DNA of 64,000 nucleotides from Pseudomonas schmalbachii (GTDB taxonomy: Bacteria > Pseudomonadota > Gammaproteobacteria > Pseudomonadales > Pseudomonadaceae): contig NZ_JAELYA010000003.1 in the NCBI RefSeq assembly GCF_017589465.1, forward strand, positions 186,001-250,000, read 5' to 3'. Below are positions 21,550 to 31,370 of the stretch, piece after piece (the stretch's first letter is position 1; the number at the start of each line of letters is the position of its first letter). The notes under the pieces were generated by a model, which saw only the letters and a program-made list of their open reading frames with translations, searched no databases and was not told where the DNA came from. The translations under genes and the position numbers were made by a program.

Positions 21550-22362
21550 TCAATCGGCGAACTCGGGCTGCGTCTTGCCCATGTGGGCAGCGATTGCCGC
21601 CTGCAGGTCGACCGACTGCAGCATGGCGGCATTCCAGGTCGCAATGTATTCGAGGCCGTCCTCGACGCGGTGGTCGCGTGCGTAGCGAATCATCTCCTTG
21701 CTGCCGCGCACGGCGATCGGCGACTTCGACGCGATCTGCCGCGCCAGCTCGAACACGCCATCCAGCAGCGCCGACTGGTCGGCATAGGTACGGTTGACCA
21801 GGCCGATCTGGCGCGCTTCCTCGCCATCGACCATGCGCCCGGTGTAGGCCAGCTCGCGCATCATGCCGTCGCCGATGATGCGCGGCAGGCGCTGCAGGGT
21901 GCCGACGTCGGCGGCCATGCCCATGTCGACTTCCTTGATGGAGAACTGTGCGTCCACCGTGGAATAGCGCATGTCGCAGGCGGCGATCAGGTCGATGCCG
22001 CCACCCAGGCAGTAGCCCTGGATCGCCGCGAGCACCGGCTTGCTGCAGCGGTCCACGGCATTGAAGGAAGCCTGCATGTCGAGAATGACCTTGCGCAGCG
22101 CGCGGGCGTTGCGGCCGACGTCCTTGCCGAGACGGCTGCCGGCCTGGGCCAGCAACATCAGGTCGATACCGGCGGAGAAATGCTTGCCGGCGCCGGAAAG
22201 AACCACCACGCGGACCTCGTCGGTTTCGTCGGCCCAGCGGAAGATGTCGATGATTTCCGTCCAGAAATCCGCGTTCATCGAATTGGCTTTATCGGGGCGG
22301 TTGATCGTCACATGGGCGATCTTGTCGGAAAGCTCGACACGAAAGGCTTTGTATTCGGACAC
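21550..22362 (-). CDS. Delta3,5-Delta2,4-dienoyl-CoA isomerase (crotonase fold)
   Basis: A 270-residue crotonase. The segment IKEVDMGMAADVGTLQRLPRI matches the eukaryotic ECH1 isomerase, including the catalytic Glu and Asp of E-V-D-M-G and A-A-D-V-G. SAGIDL and CLGGGIDLIAACDM form the oxyanion region. It handles odd-position double bonds during beta-oxidation. The GTG at 22362 is chosen because GAGGA lies 8 nt upstream; the ORF's earlier GTG overlaps that site. It lies upstream of fimL in the same direction. Confidence 0.87.
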   Translation of the reverse strand: MSEYKAFRVELSDKIAHVTINRPDKANSMNADFWTEIIDIFRWADETDEVRVVVLSGAGKHFSAGIDLMLLAQAGSRLGKDVGRNARALRKVILDMQASFNAVDRCSKPVLAAIQGYCLGGGIDLIAACDMRYSTVDAQFSIKEVDMGMAADVGTLQRLPRIIGDGMMRELAYTGRMVDGEEARQIGLVNRTYADQSALLDGVFELARQIASKSPIAVRGSKEMIRYARDHRVEDGLEYIATWNAAMLQSVDLQAAIAAHMGKTQPEFAD

Positions 22363-22551
22363 GACAGCAATCCTCGGCACCGCGATTGGCGGCAGTTCTT
22401 ATAGTGATGAAGGTCGCGCCACTATAACAAGGCAAGGACAAAAGTCGATGTCGGGCGGTGTGACACAACCCCGGGAGAATTGCGACGAGGGCAGCAAAAC
22501 GGACACCAGCCAGCGAATCTGGCGTCCGGCTCTTGACATGCGGGCCACGGA

Positions 22552-23904
22552 TCAGTCGTCGGAGATCACCGGCACGCCGTTCAGGCGATTGCGCCATTGC
22601 CGCCAGGTGTACATCGGAATCCCCGCCATCAGCACCAGGAAGCCCCAGAAGATCGCCTGCTGGCCGGTGCCGTAGAGCGCCCAGATGGAATAGAGGAAAC
22701 CCAGCACGCCGATGGCCACCAGGCGCGAGCGCGAGCGCGGCGAAAAATCGTCCGGCTTGACCGCCAGTTGCTGCAGCAGCGCGGCGGTGCAGAAGGCATA
22801 GGGCACGACGCCGGTCATGGTGCCGAGCAGGATGATCACGTTGAACACGTCGACCAGGTCGCCATGGCCGTCGATCATCACCAGCGCGGTGACCAGCAGC
22901 CCGGAGGACCACAGGCCGTTGGCCGGGGCGCCGTTCTTGTTCAGCTTGCCGAGGGACTCGGGGAACAGCCCGTCGCGCGCCGGCGCCACCGGGATCTGGC
23001 CCTGCAGCAGCACCCAGCCGTTGAGCGCGCCGAGGCAGGCGATCACCGCGCCAGCGGCGACGAAGTAGTAGCCCCAGTCGCCGAGCAGGATGCGCGCCGC
23101 GTCGGCGAACGGCGAGGTGGAACGCGCCAGCACTTCCGGCGCCATCAGGCCCTGCACCGCGGTGATCGACAGGATGTACACCGCCGCCGCCGCCAGGGTG
23201 CCGAACAGCGTGGCGCGCGGAATGGTGCGTTTCGGGTCGCGCACGTCGTCGGCCGGCACGGTGGCCGACTCCAGGCCGATGAACGACCACAGGGTCAGCG
23301 CTGCCGTGGTGGCGATGGCCTGGGCGTAGCCCATGCCCGGCAGCTCCGCCGGAGCCGGAATACGCAGGTATTCGGGATTGAAATGGAACCAGCCGAGAAT
23401 CCCCACCAGCAGCAGCGGCACCAGCTTGAGCACGGTGAGGAAGTTCTGCATCACGGCGAAGGCGGCGATGCCGCGCAGGTTGACGAAGGTACAGAACCAG
23501 ATCGCGCCGATCGCCGTGGCGACCATCAGCATCGGATCGGCGAGCGCCGGGATGAACACCCGCAGATAGCCGACCAGGGTCACCGCGATGGCCGCGTTGC
23601 CGATCCACGCCGCTTTCCAGTAGGTCCAGGCGCACAGGTAGCCGGCGAAGGCGCCGAAGCCGTCGCGGGTATAGGCGTACGGCCCGCCCGCACCGGGATT
23701 CAGCCGCGCCAGGCGGGCGAAGGTGAAGGCCAGCAGCACTGCGCCGGTGGTGGAAACCAGCCAGCCGAGCAGGCTCAACCCGCCAAAGGCCGCCAGACTG
23801 GACGGCAGCAGGAACACGCCGGAACCGACCATGTTGCCGACCACCAAGGCCGTGCAGCTCCAGAACCCCATGCTGCCCTTCTTGGCTGCGCTCTCCCCCG
23901 TCAT
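22552..23904 (-). CDS. APC-family amino acid/polyamine antiporter (CadB/AdiC-like)
   Basis: A 450-residue transporter with about 12 membrane segments and the APC motif NMVGSGVFLLPSSLA in helix 1. GPYAYTRDGFG and LTLWSFIGLESATVPADD match AdiC/CadB-type exchangers. It starts 30 bp after the lysine decarboxylase stop, so the pair forms an operon. By analogy with cadBA it probably exchanges lysine for cadaverine, supporting acid or cell-density responses. Substrate specificity is inferred from this context. Confidence 0.87.
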   Translation of the reverse strand: MTGESAAKKGSMGFWSCTALVVGNMVGSGVFLLPSSLAAFGGLSLLGWLVSTTGAVLLAFTFARLARLNPGAGGPYAYTRDGFGAFAGYLCAWTYWKAAWIGNAAIAVTLVGYLRVFIPALADPMLMVATAIGAIWFCTFVNLRGIAAFAVMQNFLTVLKLVPLLLVGILGWFHFNPEYLRIPAPAELPGMGYAQAIATTAALTLWSFIGLESATVPADDVRDPKRTIPRATLFGTLAAAAVYILSITAVQGLMAPEVLARSTSPFADAARILLGDWGYYFVAAGAVIACLGALNGWVLLQGQIPVAPARDGLFPESLGKLNKNGAPANGLWSSGLLVTALVMIDGHGDLVDVFNVIILLGTMTGVVPYAFCTAALLQQLAVKPDDFSPRSRSRLVAIGVLGFLYSIWALYGTGQQAIFWGFLVLMAGIPMYTWRQWRNRLNGVPVISDD

Positions 23905-23934
23905 CTGTTCCCCTTAGCTGCTGGCTTGGCGTGA

Positions 23935-26190
23935 TTATTCCCTAATGCACTCAACGGTATAGCAGGGCCCACCGTCGCCGTCCTGTGCCTGCAGGCCGTG
24001 AACGTCGGAATCGAAGCCGGGGAACATGCATTCGAAGCTCTGGGCGAAGGCCAGATAGTCGAGGATCGAGCGGGTCGCCTCGGTGAAGCGCTCGCCCGGC
24101 ATGATCAGCGGGATGCCCGGCGGATAAGGCACCAGCATCACCGCGGCGACGCGGCCCATGAGCTGGCCGATGGGCACCGATTCCACCTCGCCGCGCACCA
24201 GTTGCGCGTAGGCATCGGCCGGGCGCATGGCGACTTCCGGCAGCGTGGTGAACATCTTTTTCATCGCCTTGGCGGTGCCATGCTGGCGATAGCAGGCGTG
24301 CAGTTCGTCGCACAGGTCGCGCAGGCCCATGCCGGCATAGCGCGCCGGACTGGCCTGGGCCACGCAGGCCAGCGCCTCGCCCAGCGGCGCATTGCGGTCG
24401 TAGAAGCGCTTGAATTCCAGCAGTTCGGTGACCAGCGTGCTCCACTTGCCCTTGGTCACGCCCATGGAGAACAGCACCAGGAAGGAGTACAGCCCGGTCT
24501 TCTCCACCACCAGCCCGCGTTCCCAGAGGAAGCGGCTGACCACCGCCGCCGGAATGCCCTTCTCGTCCAGCTTGCCGCCGGCGGTAAGGCCGGGAGTCGC
24601 CAGGGTGACCTTGATCGGGTCGAGCAGCACGTAGTCTTCCACCGCGTCGCCGAAACCGTGCCAGTCGGCGTTCGGCTCCAGTATCCAGTCGCGGGTGCGC
24701 ACCTCGTCGGTGCCCTCCACGCCCGGCGGCTGCCAGACGCTGAACCACCAGTCGCCGGCGATCAGGTTGCGCTGCACATTGGCCAGGGCACGGCGGAAGC
24801 TCAGCGCCTCGTCGAAGGTTTCCTGGATCAGCGAACTGCCCGCCTGCCCTTCCATCATCGCCGAGGCCACGTCCAGCGAGGCGATGATGCCGTACTGCGG
24901 CGAGGTGGAGATGTGCATCATGAAGGCCTCGTTGAAGCGCGCGCGGTCGATGCGCCGGTCGCCGCTTTCCTGCACGTGGATCATCGACGCCTGGCTGAAG
25001 GCGGCGAGCATCTTGTGCGTCGAATGGGTGGCGAACACCAGCGGGCCGGACGCGCTGCGGCTGGTGCCCATGCCGTAGCGCCCGGAATAGAAGTCATGGA
25101 ACGCCGCATAGGCGTACCAGGCTTCGTCGAAGTGCAGCACCTCGACGCTGTCGCCCAGCGCCTGCTTGATCATCTCGGCGTTGTAGCAGAGGCCGTCGTA
25201 GGTGGAGTTGGTCACCACCGCCAGCCTGACCCTCGGCTCGCGCCCCTGGGCCAGCGGGCTGGCGGCGATCTTCGCGGCAATCGACTCGCGGCTGAACTCG
25301 GACAGCGGAATCGGCCCGATGATGCCCAGCTCGTTGCGTTCCGGGCACAGGTAGAGCGGGATGGCGCCGGTCATGATAATCGCGTGGACCACCGACTTGT
25401 GGCAGTTGCGGTCGACCAGCACCAGGTCGTCGCGGCAGACCATCGAGTGCCAGACGATCTTGTTCGCCGTCGAGGTGCCGTTGATCACGAAGAAGGTATG
25501 GTCCGCGCCGAAGTTGCGCGCCGCGCGCGCCTCGGCCTCGGCCAGCGGACCGGTGTGGTCGAGCAGCGAGCCCAGTTCCGGCACCGAGACGGAGAGGTCC
25601 GAGCGCAGCGTGTTCTCCCCGAAGAACTGGTGGAACGCCTGCCCCACCGGGCTCTTGCGATAGGCGACGCCACCGCCGTGCCCCGGCGTGTGCCAGGAGT
25701 AGTTGGACTGCGCGGTGTGCTCGACCAGCGCGCGGAAGAACGGCGGCAGCAGGCCCTCCAGATAGGTGCGCGCGGCCCGCGAGACCTGGCGGGCGAGGAA
25801 CGGCACGGTGTCCTCGAACAGGTAGAGGATGCCGCGCAACTGGTGCAGGTCCTCCACCGACTCGGCCGGCGCGTTCTCGATGGTCATCTGCTCGCCAAGC
25901 GCGAAGATCGGCATCTGCGGCGCCCGCACCCGTGCTACGCGGATCAGCTCGACCACGTCCTGCAACAGGCGCTGGTTCTCCCCCGCCCCTTCGGCCGCGA
26001 CCAGGATGCAGGCCAGCCCGTGATGGGTGGAGGCGACGATGCGGCCTTCGGCGGAGCTGGCGGTGGAGAGGATGCTGAAGCCGTCCTGCTCCAGCTCGCG
26101 GGCGATGCCGCGGACCCGATCACCGGCGACCGTATCGGCCTTGATGTCGCGGTGAACGATGAGGATGGGGAACTTGAGGTCTTTGTACAT
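23935..26190 (-). CDS. ldcA: Lysine decarboxylase (PLP-dependent, Orn/Lys/Arg class)
   Basis: A 751-residue fold-type I decarboxylase. It has an N-terminal response-regulator-like wing domain (about 1-140), a PLP domain with the Schiff-base Lys393 in THSTHKML, and a C-terminal domain (about 600-751) with the VPYPPGIPLIMPGE motif. P. aeruginosa LdcA, with the same neighbours, decarboxylates lysine to cadaverine in an arginine-responsive pathway. The antiporter gene follows in the same operon. Specificity for lysine rests on synteny; the sequence alone would also allow arginine or ornithine. Confidence 0.88.
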   Translation of the reverse strand: MYKDLKFPILIVHRDIKADTVAGDRVRGIARELEQDGFSILSTASSAEGRIVASTHHGLACILVAAEGAGENQRLLQDVVELIRVARVRAPQMPIFALGEQMTIENAPAESVEDLHQLRGILYLFEDTVPFLARQVSRAARTYLEGLLPPFFRALVEHTAQSNYSWHTPGHGGGVAYRKSPVGQAFHQFFGENTLRSDLSVSVPELGSLLDHTGPLAEAEARAARNFGADHTFFVINGTSTANKIVWHSMVCRDDLVLVDRNCHKSVVHAIIMTGAIPLYLCPERNELGIIGPIPLSEFSRESIAAKIAASPLAQGREPRVRLAVVTNSTYDGLCYNAEMIKQALGDSVEVLHFDEAWYAYAAFHDFYSGRYGMGTSRSASGPLVFATHSTHKMLAAFSQASMIHVQESGDRRIDRARFNEAFMMHISTSPQYGIIASLDVASAMMEGQAGSSLIQETFDEALSFRRALANVQRNLIAGDWWFSVWQPPGVEGTDEVRTRDWILEPNADWHGFGDAVEDYVLLDPIKVTLATPGLTAGGKLDEKGIPAAVVSRFLWERGLVVEKTGLYSFLVLFSMGVTKGKWSTLVTELLEFKRFYDRNAPLGEALACVAQASPARYAGMGLRDLCDELHACYRQHGTAKAMKKMFTTLPEVAMRPADAYAQLVRGEVESVPIGQLMGRVAAVMLVPYPPGIPLIMPGERFTEATRSILDYLAFAQSFECMFPGFDSDVHGLQAQDGDGGPCYTVECIRE

Positions 26191-26258
26191 TGCCGGTACC
26201 GCGCTTCCATCGTTCCTTTCAGGGTAGAAGCTCGGCGGGCAAGTGCGTGAATCAAGTC

Positions 26259-26296
26259 CGTAGGTTGGCGCTGAGCGCAGCGAAGCCCAACCTACG
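26259..26296. repeat. Short inverted repeat, GTAGGTTGG family
   Basis: Arms CGTAGGTTGG/CCAACCTACG with an 18-nt centre, the short form of the element at 5662-5736. It lies between the ldcA start and the dnaQ end. Confidence 0.75.
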
Positions 26297-26328
26297 AACA
26301 GCGAAACCCAACGGGGTCAGCACACCGA

Positions 26329-27090
26329 TTATTCCTTCGGTGCTTCCATCTGCGCCCACAGGGCCGGGGCGCCGGCGGATTTTTCGATCACGGCGAGACG
26401 CACGAGGTGGGCGGCCAGTTCTTCCTCGCTGGCACGGATCACCCGGGTCTGCGCGCGATCGGCGGACAGGCGGCGGATCGCGCTGGCCTGCGGGCGGCCG
26501 CTGCCGTCGGCGTCCGAACCATTGCCGGCCAGCGACAGGCTGGTCTGCCCGCCGGTCATCGCCAGGTAGACGTCGGCGAGGATCTCGGCGTCGAGCAGTG
26601 CGCCGTGCAGGTCGCGGCCGGAGTTGTCTACGCCGTAGCGCTTGCACAGCGCGTCGAGGTTGTTGCGCTGCCCCGGATGGCGCTCACGGGCCATCCGCAG
26701 GGTGTCGAGCACGCCGCAGTAGTCGTAAACCTCGGCGCGTTCCTGCTGGCCGAGCAGGGCGAATTCGTTGTTGATGAAGCCGACGTCGAACGCGGCGTTA
26801 TGGATGATCAGCTGGGCGCCGTTGATGAACTCGAAGAATTCGTCGGCGACGTCACGGAAGCGCTGCTTGTCCTTGAGGAACTCGTTGGTGATGCCGTGCA
26901 CCGCGATGGCGCCCTCGTCCACCTCGCGGTCCGGCTGCAGGTAGACGTGGAAATGCCGGCCGGTGAGGCGGCGCCCTTCCAGCTCGACGCAGCCGATCTC
27001 GATGATCCGGTGACCGTCGGTGACCGGCATGCCGGTGGTTTCGGTATCGAGTACTACCATCCGGTTAGTAGATGGCTTGTAAACCGTCAT
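26329..27090 (-). CDS. dnaQ: DNA polymerase III epsilon subunit (3'-5' exonuclease)
   Basis: A 253-residue DEDDh proofreading exonuclease. ExoI is VLDTETTG (Asp15, Glu17), ExoII is IHNAAFDVGF, and ExoIII is HGALLDAEILADVYLAM. The C-terminal tail binds the alpha subunit. A -10-like TAAGAT lies about 40 bp upstream. In other pseudomonads I recall rnhA directly upstream in the same direction; here the upstream DNA is a 249-bp gap and then the catabolic island. Confidence 0.95.
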   Translation of the reverse strand: MTVYKPSTNRMVVLDTETTGMPVTDGHRIIEIGCVELEGRRLTGRHFHVYLQPDREVDEGAIAVHGITNEFLKDKQRFRDVADEFFEFINGAQLIIHNAAFDVGFINNEFALLGQQERAEVYDYCGVLDTLRMARERHPGQRNNLDALCKRYGVDNSGRDLHGALLDAEILADVYLAMTGGQTSLSLAGNGSDADGSGRPQASAIRRLSADRAQTRVIRASEEELAAHLVRLAVIEKSAGAPALWAQMEAPKE

Positions 27091-27339
27091 CGTTTTTCCC
27101 CCTGTAAACGCGCGCCGAATCTTAACATGCCGGGCGAAAACCCTCGCAACGACCGACGATCAGATGCAAATGCCATGTTCGGACGATCCGCCGGCAGGCT
27201 GTTCCAGCCCTTGGGCAGATCGTCCGGGGGACGAGGTAGAGATCGGGCTCAGCGGGAACTTCGAAGCAAGTGCTTTCGAGGGGCACGCTCGAGCGAGGGT
27301 GTACGAATTCTTGTGCAACCCGCCTGTGAGCCCGCTTTC
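27091..27339. other. Junction between the core block and the catabolic island; no intact gene
   Basis: It carries the dnaQ leader. On the minus strand two short frames, EVPAEPDLYLVP and then DDLPKGWNSLPADRP, follow one another with a shift, a pattern reminiscent of the RES-domain toxin family. This could be a broken toxin relic or chance. Confidence 0.25.
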
Positions 27340-29001
27340 TCACTCATGGATGTAGCTGCCTGGAGCGGGCTCCAGTTCACCATGGCGTTTGCGCCCAGCC
27401 ATTTCCGGTGCCGGTCGTTCTGCTCCGGCGCGCTCGGTAACCCAGTCAGCCCAATGTTTCCACCAGGTGCCGGATTGCTCACTGGCCTGTGCCAGCCAGT
27501 CGTCTGCGTCCAGGGTCGGAGCCGGGCCGGTAAAGTGGCGTGCCTTGGGGTTGCTCGGCGGATTGACCAGGCTGGCAATATGCCCCGCGTTGCTGAGCAC
27601 GAAACTACGTTCCCCACCAAATAGCTGGGCCGAGCGATAACAGCCTTGCCAGGGCGTCAAATGGTCTCCCTGTGCCGCCATGAAATAGCTGTCGCATTGG
27701 ATAGCGCCTGCCTGGAAGGGTGAGCCGAGCACCGTCAATGGCCCGTCGACCAGGGAGTTATCGCTGAAGATATCGAGGAACTGACTGTGCAATGCCGCAG
27801 GCAGGCGAGTGCCATCGGCATTCCAGGCCATCACATCGATAGCGGGTGGCGATTCACCCATCAGGTAATTGTTGTGCCAGTAATTCCACACCAGGTCGTT
27901 GGGACGCAGCCAGGCAAAAGCCGCGGCCATATCGCTCGAACTCATCACGCCGGATTTGGCAGAGCGCCGACGAGCCAACTTCAGCAAGGATGGCGGCGAA
28001 AACGCGCCGAGAGACATTGGATGATCGAAGTCCAATAGCATCACACCAAAGGACACGGCATTCACCGGGCACTCACCCTGTGCCACACCGTGGTTCAATG
28101 CGGCGCTCAGAATGAGGCCACCGGCACAGAAACCATGGGCATTCACTTCGGCGCCATCGGCAATCTCCCGCACCACCTTCAGCGCTTCGAGCACGGCGGC
28201 GGCATAGGTGTCGAGATTCCATGCGGCCTGTTCGGGATTCGGGTTGCGCCAGCTGATAGTGAAGAAGTGCAAGCCGCGGCTGACCGCGTATTCGATAAAG
28301 CTACGTCCCGGCGCCATGTCGAGGAAGTAGTATTTGCCGATCATCGGCGGCACCAGCAGGACCGGACGCTCACGCACCGTCGGGGTGACCGGGCGATACT
28401 CGATCAGCTCGAACACCTCGCTGCGATACACCACCGAGCCGGGGGTGACCGCCAGATTCTCGCCGACTTTGAATTGGCTGGAGTCCACCTGAGTTGGCAT
28501 GCCGCGATTGTGCAGCAGGTCGTTGAGCCAGTTCCTGGTCCCTCGCAGCAGGCTGGTTCCGCCCGACTCGAAGGCTTTCTGCAACGCCGCCGGATTACCC
28601 AGCAAGTTGTTGGTCGGTGCGGCGGCACTGGTCCATAGATCGAGGGCAAAGCGCAGTTGTTCCCTGGCACGCCAATCAGGTATTTCCAGTCGATCGGCCA
28701 GGCCATTGACGCTGCGTGACCAGGCCAGATAGCTCTGGCCCAGACGGCGGTAACCGGGATGCCCACGCCAGGCCGGGTGGTTGAAACGCCTATCGGATTT
28801 CTCGGGCTCAATCTGTGAAGTGCCAAGACCGATCGAAGCCAGTTGGGTCGTCAGTTCGGCACCGGCCGAGACGACCTCGGCGCTGTTTTTTGCCAGACGC
28901 GCCAGGCGTGCGAAAAGCGACTCCTTCCTGGTTGCCTTGGCCTGGGCTCTTTTACGCGGCGGGCCAAAAATGGCCGGATTGCACGTTCCTTTTTTGTTCA
29001 T
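27340..29001 (-). CDS. phaC: Poly(3-hydroxyalkanoate) synthase, orphan, class II-like
   Basis: A 553-residue alpha/beta hydrolase-fold polymerase. The lipase-like box is HGFCAGG with catalytic Cys292. The Asp and His of the triad appear in AAQGDHLTPW and NAGHIASLVNPP. The length fits class II synthases, which polymerise medium-chain 3-hydroxyacyl-CoAs. The ATG at 29001 follows AGGAA; the ORF's 63 extra upstream residues are not family-like. No phaZ, phaD or phasin gene is nearby, so it is outside the usual pha locus. It lies downstream of an acyl-CoA ligase gene. Confidence 0.88.
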   Translation of the reverse strand: MNKKGTCNPAIFGPPRKRAQAKATRKESLFARLARLAKNSAEVVSAGAELTTQLASIGLGTSQIEPEKSDRRFNHPAWRGHPGYRRLGQSYLAWSRSVNGLADRLEIPDWRAREQLRFALDLWTSAAAPTNNLLGNPAALQKAFESGGTSLLRGTRNWLNDLLHNRGMPTQVDSSQFKVGENLAVTPGSVVYRSEVFELIEYRPVTPTVRERPVLLVPPMIGKYYFLDMAPGRSFIEYAVSRGLHFFTISWRNPNPEQAAWNLDTYAAAVLEALKVVREIADGAEVNAHGFCAGGLILSAALNHGVAQGECPVNAVSFGVMLLDFDHPMSLGAFSPPSLLKLARRRSAKSGVMSSSDMAAAFAWLRPNDLVWNYWHNNYLMGESPPAIDVMAWNADGTRLPAALHSQFLDIFSDNSLVDGPLTVLGSPFQAGAIQCDSYFMAAQGDHLTPWQGCYRSAQLFGGERSFVLSNAGHIASLVNPPSNPKARHFTGPAPTLDADDWLAQASEQSGTWWKHWADWVTERAGAERPAPEMAGRKRHGELEPAPGSYIHE

Positions 29002-29206
29002 GACATGGGTTCCTGTTTGGGACGAGCTGGGCCTTGAAGACCGTAGAGCAGGCCTGTCGTTGGCACATGGTCCGCTTTGATGAGGGTTTGCTCTCGTTCC
29101 AGGGTCTCCGGGCGGGATCGTGCGAGCGAACGTGAGGGAGCCAACAAGTGGAAGTCGACAACATGACTCCCTCGGTCGCCTATCGACCAATCCGTGCGGT
29201 CACCAT

Positions 29207-30856
29207 TCAAAGCTTAGCCAGCACGGCTTCACGGATCAGCTTCTTGTTGATCTTGCCAACGCTGGTCTTGGGAATTTCGGCGACGAACTGGATCTGTCGG
29301 GGGATTGCCCACTTGTTGATGCGCCCACACTCAACGAACTGCTGCAGGTGTGCCTCGATAGCCTCCTGGTCGAGGTTTTCGCCAGATGCACAGACCACAA
29401 GCGCCAGGGGCCGTTCCCCCCACTGATCGTCAGGAATGCCGATAACGGCGACAGAGGCAACTCCCGCGTGCTGGCTGATCAGGTTCTCCAGCTCCAGCGA
29501 ACTGATCCACTCGCCGCCGGTCTTGATCACGTCCTTGATGCGGTCCTTGATTTCCACCACTCCACGCCTGTCGATGGAAGCCATGTCGCCGGTATGCAGC
29601 CAGCCTCCGTCCCAGAGCTCGGCGCCCTTCTCGGGTTCCTTCAGGTAACCCTGGGTCAGCCAGGGCGCACGGACGACGATCTCACCCACCGATTCGCCAT
29701 CGTGTGGCACATCGGTGCCGTTACCATCGACGATGCGCAGATCGACCATGGGTACTGGCACACCGGTCTTGATCCGCAGGGGTAGCTGCTCTTCCATCGA
29801 AAGGGCGAGATCGTCCTCGCGCAGGTAGGTCAGGCACAGCAGCGGACAGGTCTCGGACATCCCATAGCCACAGTGCACACGCATGCCCTTCCTCGTCGCC
29901 TGGCTGGCCAGGCCGATGGTCAGCGCGCTGCCGCCCAGGAGCATCTTCCAGCCGGTGAAGTCGGTGCCCTTGCCTTCCTCGCAGTCCAGCACCATCTGCA
30001 GGATGGTCGGCACGCAGTGCGAGAAGGTCACCTGCTCCTCGCGATACAGGCGGACCAGCATGTTCGGCTCGTAGCGGCCGGGGTAGACCTGCTTGACGCC
30101 CATCGCCGTGGCCACGTACGGCACGCCCCAGGCATGCACATGGAACATTGGCGTAATAGGCATGTACACGTCATTGGAGCGCAGCAGCGCCTGGTCTTCA
30201 TATGCCGCGAAGGTGCCCAGTTCATTCAGCGTGTGAAGCACCAGTTGGCGATGGGTGAAAAACACGCCCTTCGGATTGCCGGTCGTGCCGGTGGTGTAGA
30301 ACATCGTCGCCACCGAATTCTCGTCGAAATCGGGGAATTCGAAGTGGTTTCCGGCCCCGGCCAGCAACGCCTCGTACTCGCCCAGCACAGGGAGTTGCGT
30401 CGGCCTGGCGCTGCCCTCGGTGAGCTGGACATAACCCTTTACGGAGGTCAGATCGCCGTGGATCTCCTCCATCAGCGGCACGAAGTCGTCGTGCACCAGG
30501 ACGATGTCGTCCTCGGCATGGTTCATGGTGTAGGTGACCTGTTCCGGCGACAGGCGGATATTCACCGTATGCAGCACCGCGCCAAGCATCGGCACGGCGA
30601 AGAAGCACTCCAGGGAGCGGTGGCTGTCCCAGTCCAGCAGAGCGACGGTATCGCCAGCCTTGACGCCGGCTGCCGTCAGCACGTTGGCCAGGCGCTGGAT
30701 GCGTTCGTTGAGAGTCCGGTAGCTGTAGCGCAGCTTGTCGGAGTAGACGATTTCCTGGTCGGGCTGGTAGCGCACACCTGACAGCAGCAAACGCTTGATC
30801 AGCAGCGGGTAGTCGTAGGCGCCTGGCGCCGGGGGAATTATTTTTGTCTTCGCCAT
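29207..30856 (-). CDS. Fatty acid/acyl-CoA synthetase (AMP-binding)
   Basis: A 549-residue ANL-superfamily ligase with the P-loop motif FYTTGTTGNPKGVFF, GYGMSETCPLL, the hinge GDMASIDRRGVVEIKDRIKDV and the catalytic Lys in PKTSVGKINKK. It activates a carboxylic acid to its CoA thioester. The overall form is like medium/long-chain fatty-acid ligases of the AlkK type. The ATG at 30856 is 8 nt after CAGGAG. It precedes the PHA synthase and is divergent from the AraC gene. It could be the LvaE-equivalent of the island. Confidence 0.87.
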   Translation of the reverse strand: MAKTKIIPPAPGAYDYPLLIKRLLLSGVRYQPDQEIVYSDKLRYSYRTLNERIQRLANVLTAAGVKAGDTVALLDWDSHRSLECFFAVPMLGAVLHTVNIRLSPEQVTYTMNHAEDDIVLVHDDFVPLMEEIHGDLTSVKGYVQLTEGSARPTQLPVLGEYEALLAGAGNHFEFPDFDENSVATMFYTTGTTGNPKGVFFTHRQLVLHTLNELGTFAAYEDQALLRSNDVYMPITPMFHVHAWGVPYVATAMGVKQVYPGRYEPNMLVRLYREEQVTFSHCVPTILQMVLDCEEGKGTDFTGWKMLLGGSALTIGLASQATRKGMRVHCGYGMSETCPLLCLTYLREDDLALSMEEQLPLRIKTGVPVPMVDLRIVDGNGTDVPHDGESVGEIVVRAPWLTQGYLKEPEKGAELWDGGWLHTGDMASIDRRGVVEIKDRIKDVIKTGGEWISSLELENLISQHAGVASVAVIGIPDDQWGERPLALVVCASGENLDQEAIEAHLQQFVECGRINKWAIPRQIQFVAEIPKTSVGKINKKLIREAVLAKL

Positions 30857-31370
30857 GATCATTGCTCCTGGCTTCACTCTTCGATTCTTGTGTTCAACAA
30901 ACGGGAGGCCGTTGCCGGCTTCCGGATCATCGGCCGGCAGCAGCCAGCCTTCGCCCGCCCCGGCATCCGGGGGGAATGCCGGGGTGGACGGGACTCGTCA
31001 TGCAGAGGCGAGCGGATGCCAGCCCCTGCAGGGGAATCCGGCGACGTTGGGGGCGGGAACGATCGGGGTGGTAGCGGCGGTTTGCAGTTTTTCCACGTCG
31101 GCGCCCTTGCCGTCGGAATGCAGATCGGCCGCGCGGCCGACTGCTTCGACAGCAACGGTAAATGCCGCCCCCCGCCAGCGCTTCACATACGGCGTAACGC
31201 GCTTTTCATTTGATGACAGAGGCAATCGCTACTCATGCAGATGGTGCACAGTAGGCCCAGTGGGTGAGAAGTCCGACATCCACGATGCAGGCGGAAACGG
31301 CTTTCCGCTTCGAGACGCAGAAGCTATAAATTGCCGTCTACCAGTGCGGCATGTCGCCAATGGAGAACGC
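30857..31370. other. Divergent intergenic region (acyl-CoA ligase / AraC regulator)
   Basis: The 514 bp contain no convincing gene; the AraC frame is open through it but lacks coding character. A GC-rich hairpin, CCCCGGCATCC/GGATGCCGGGG-like, lies near 30,958-30,988. Promoters for both genes must lie here, but I could not pick a clear -35/-10 or -24/-12 pair. Confidence 0.5.

Noticed and set aside
19798-22404. 868-residue plus-strand frame over fimL and the isomerase gene
   Set aside because: It covers two clear minus-strand genes and is Gln/Arg/His-rich, as is usual for antisense frames here.
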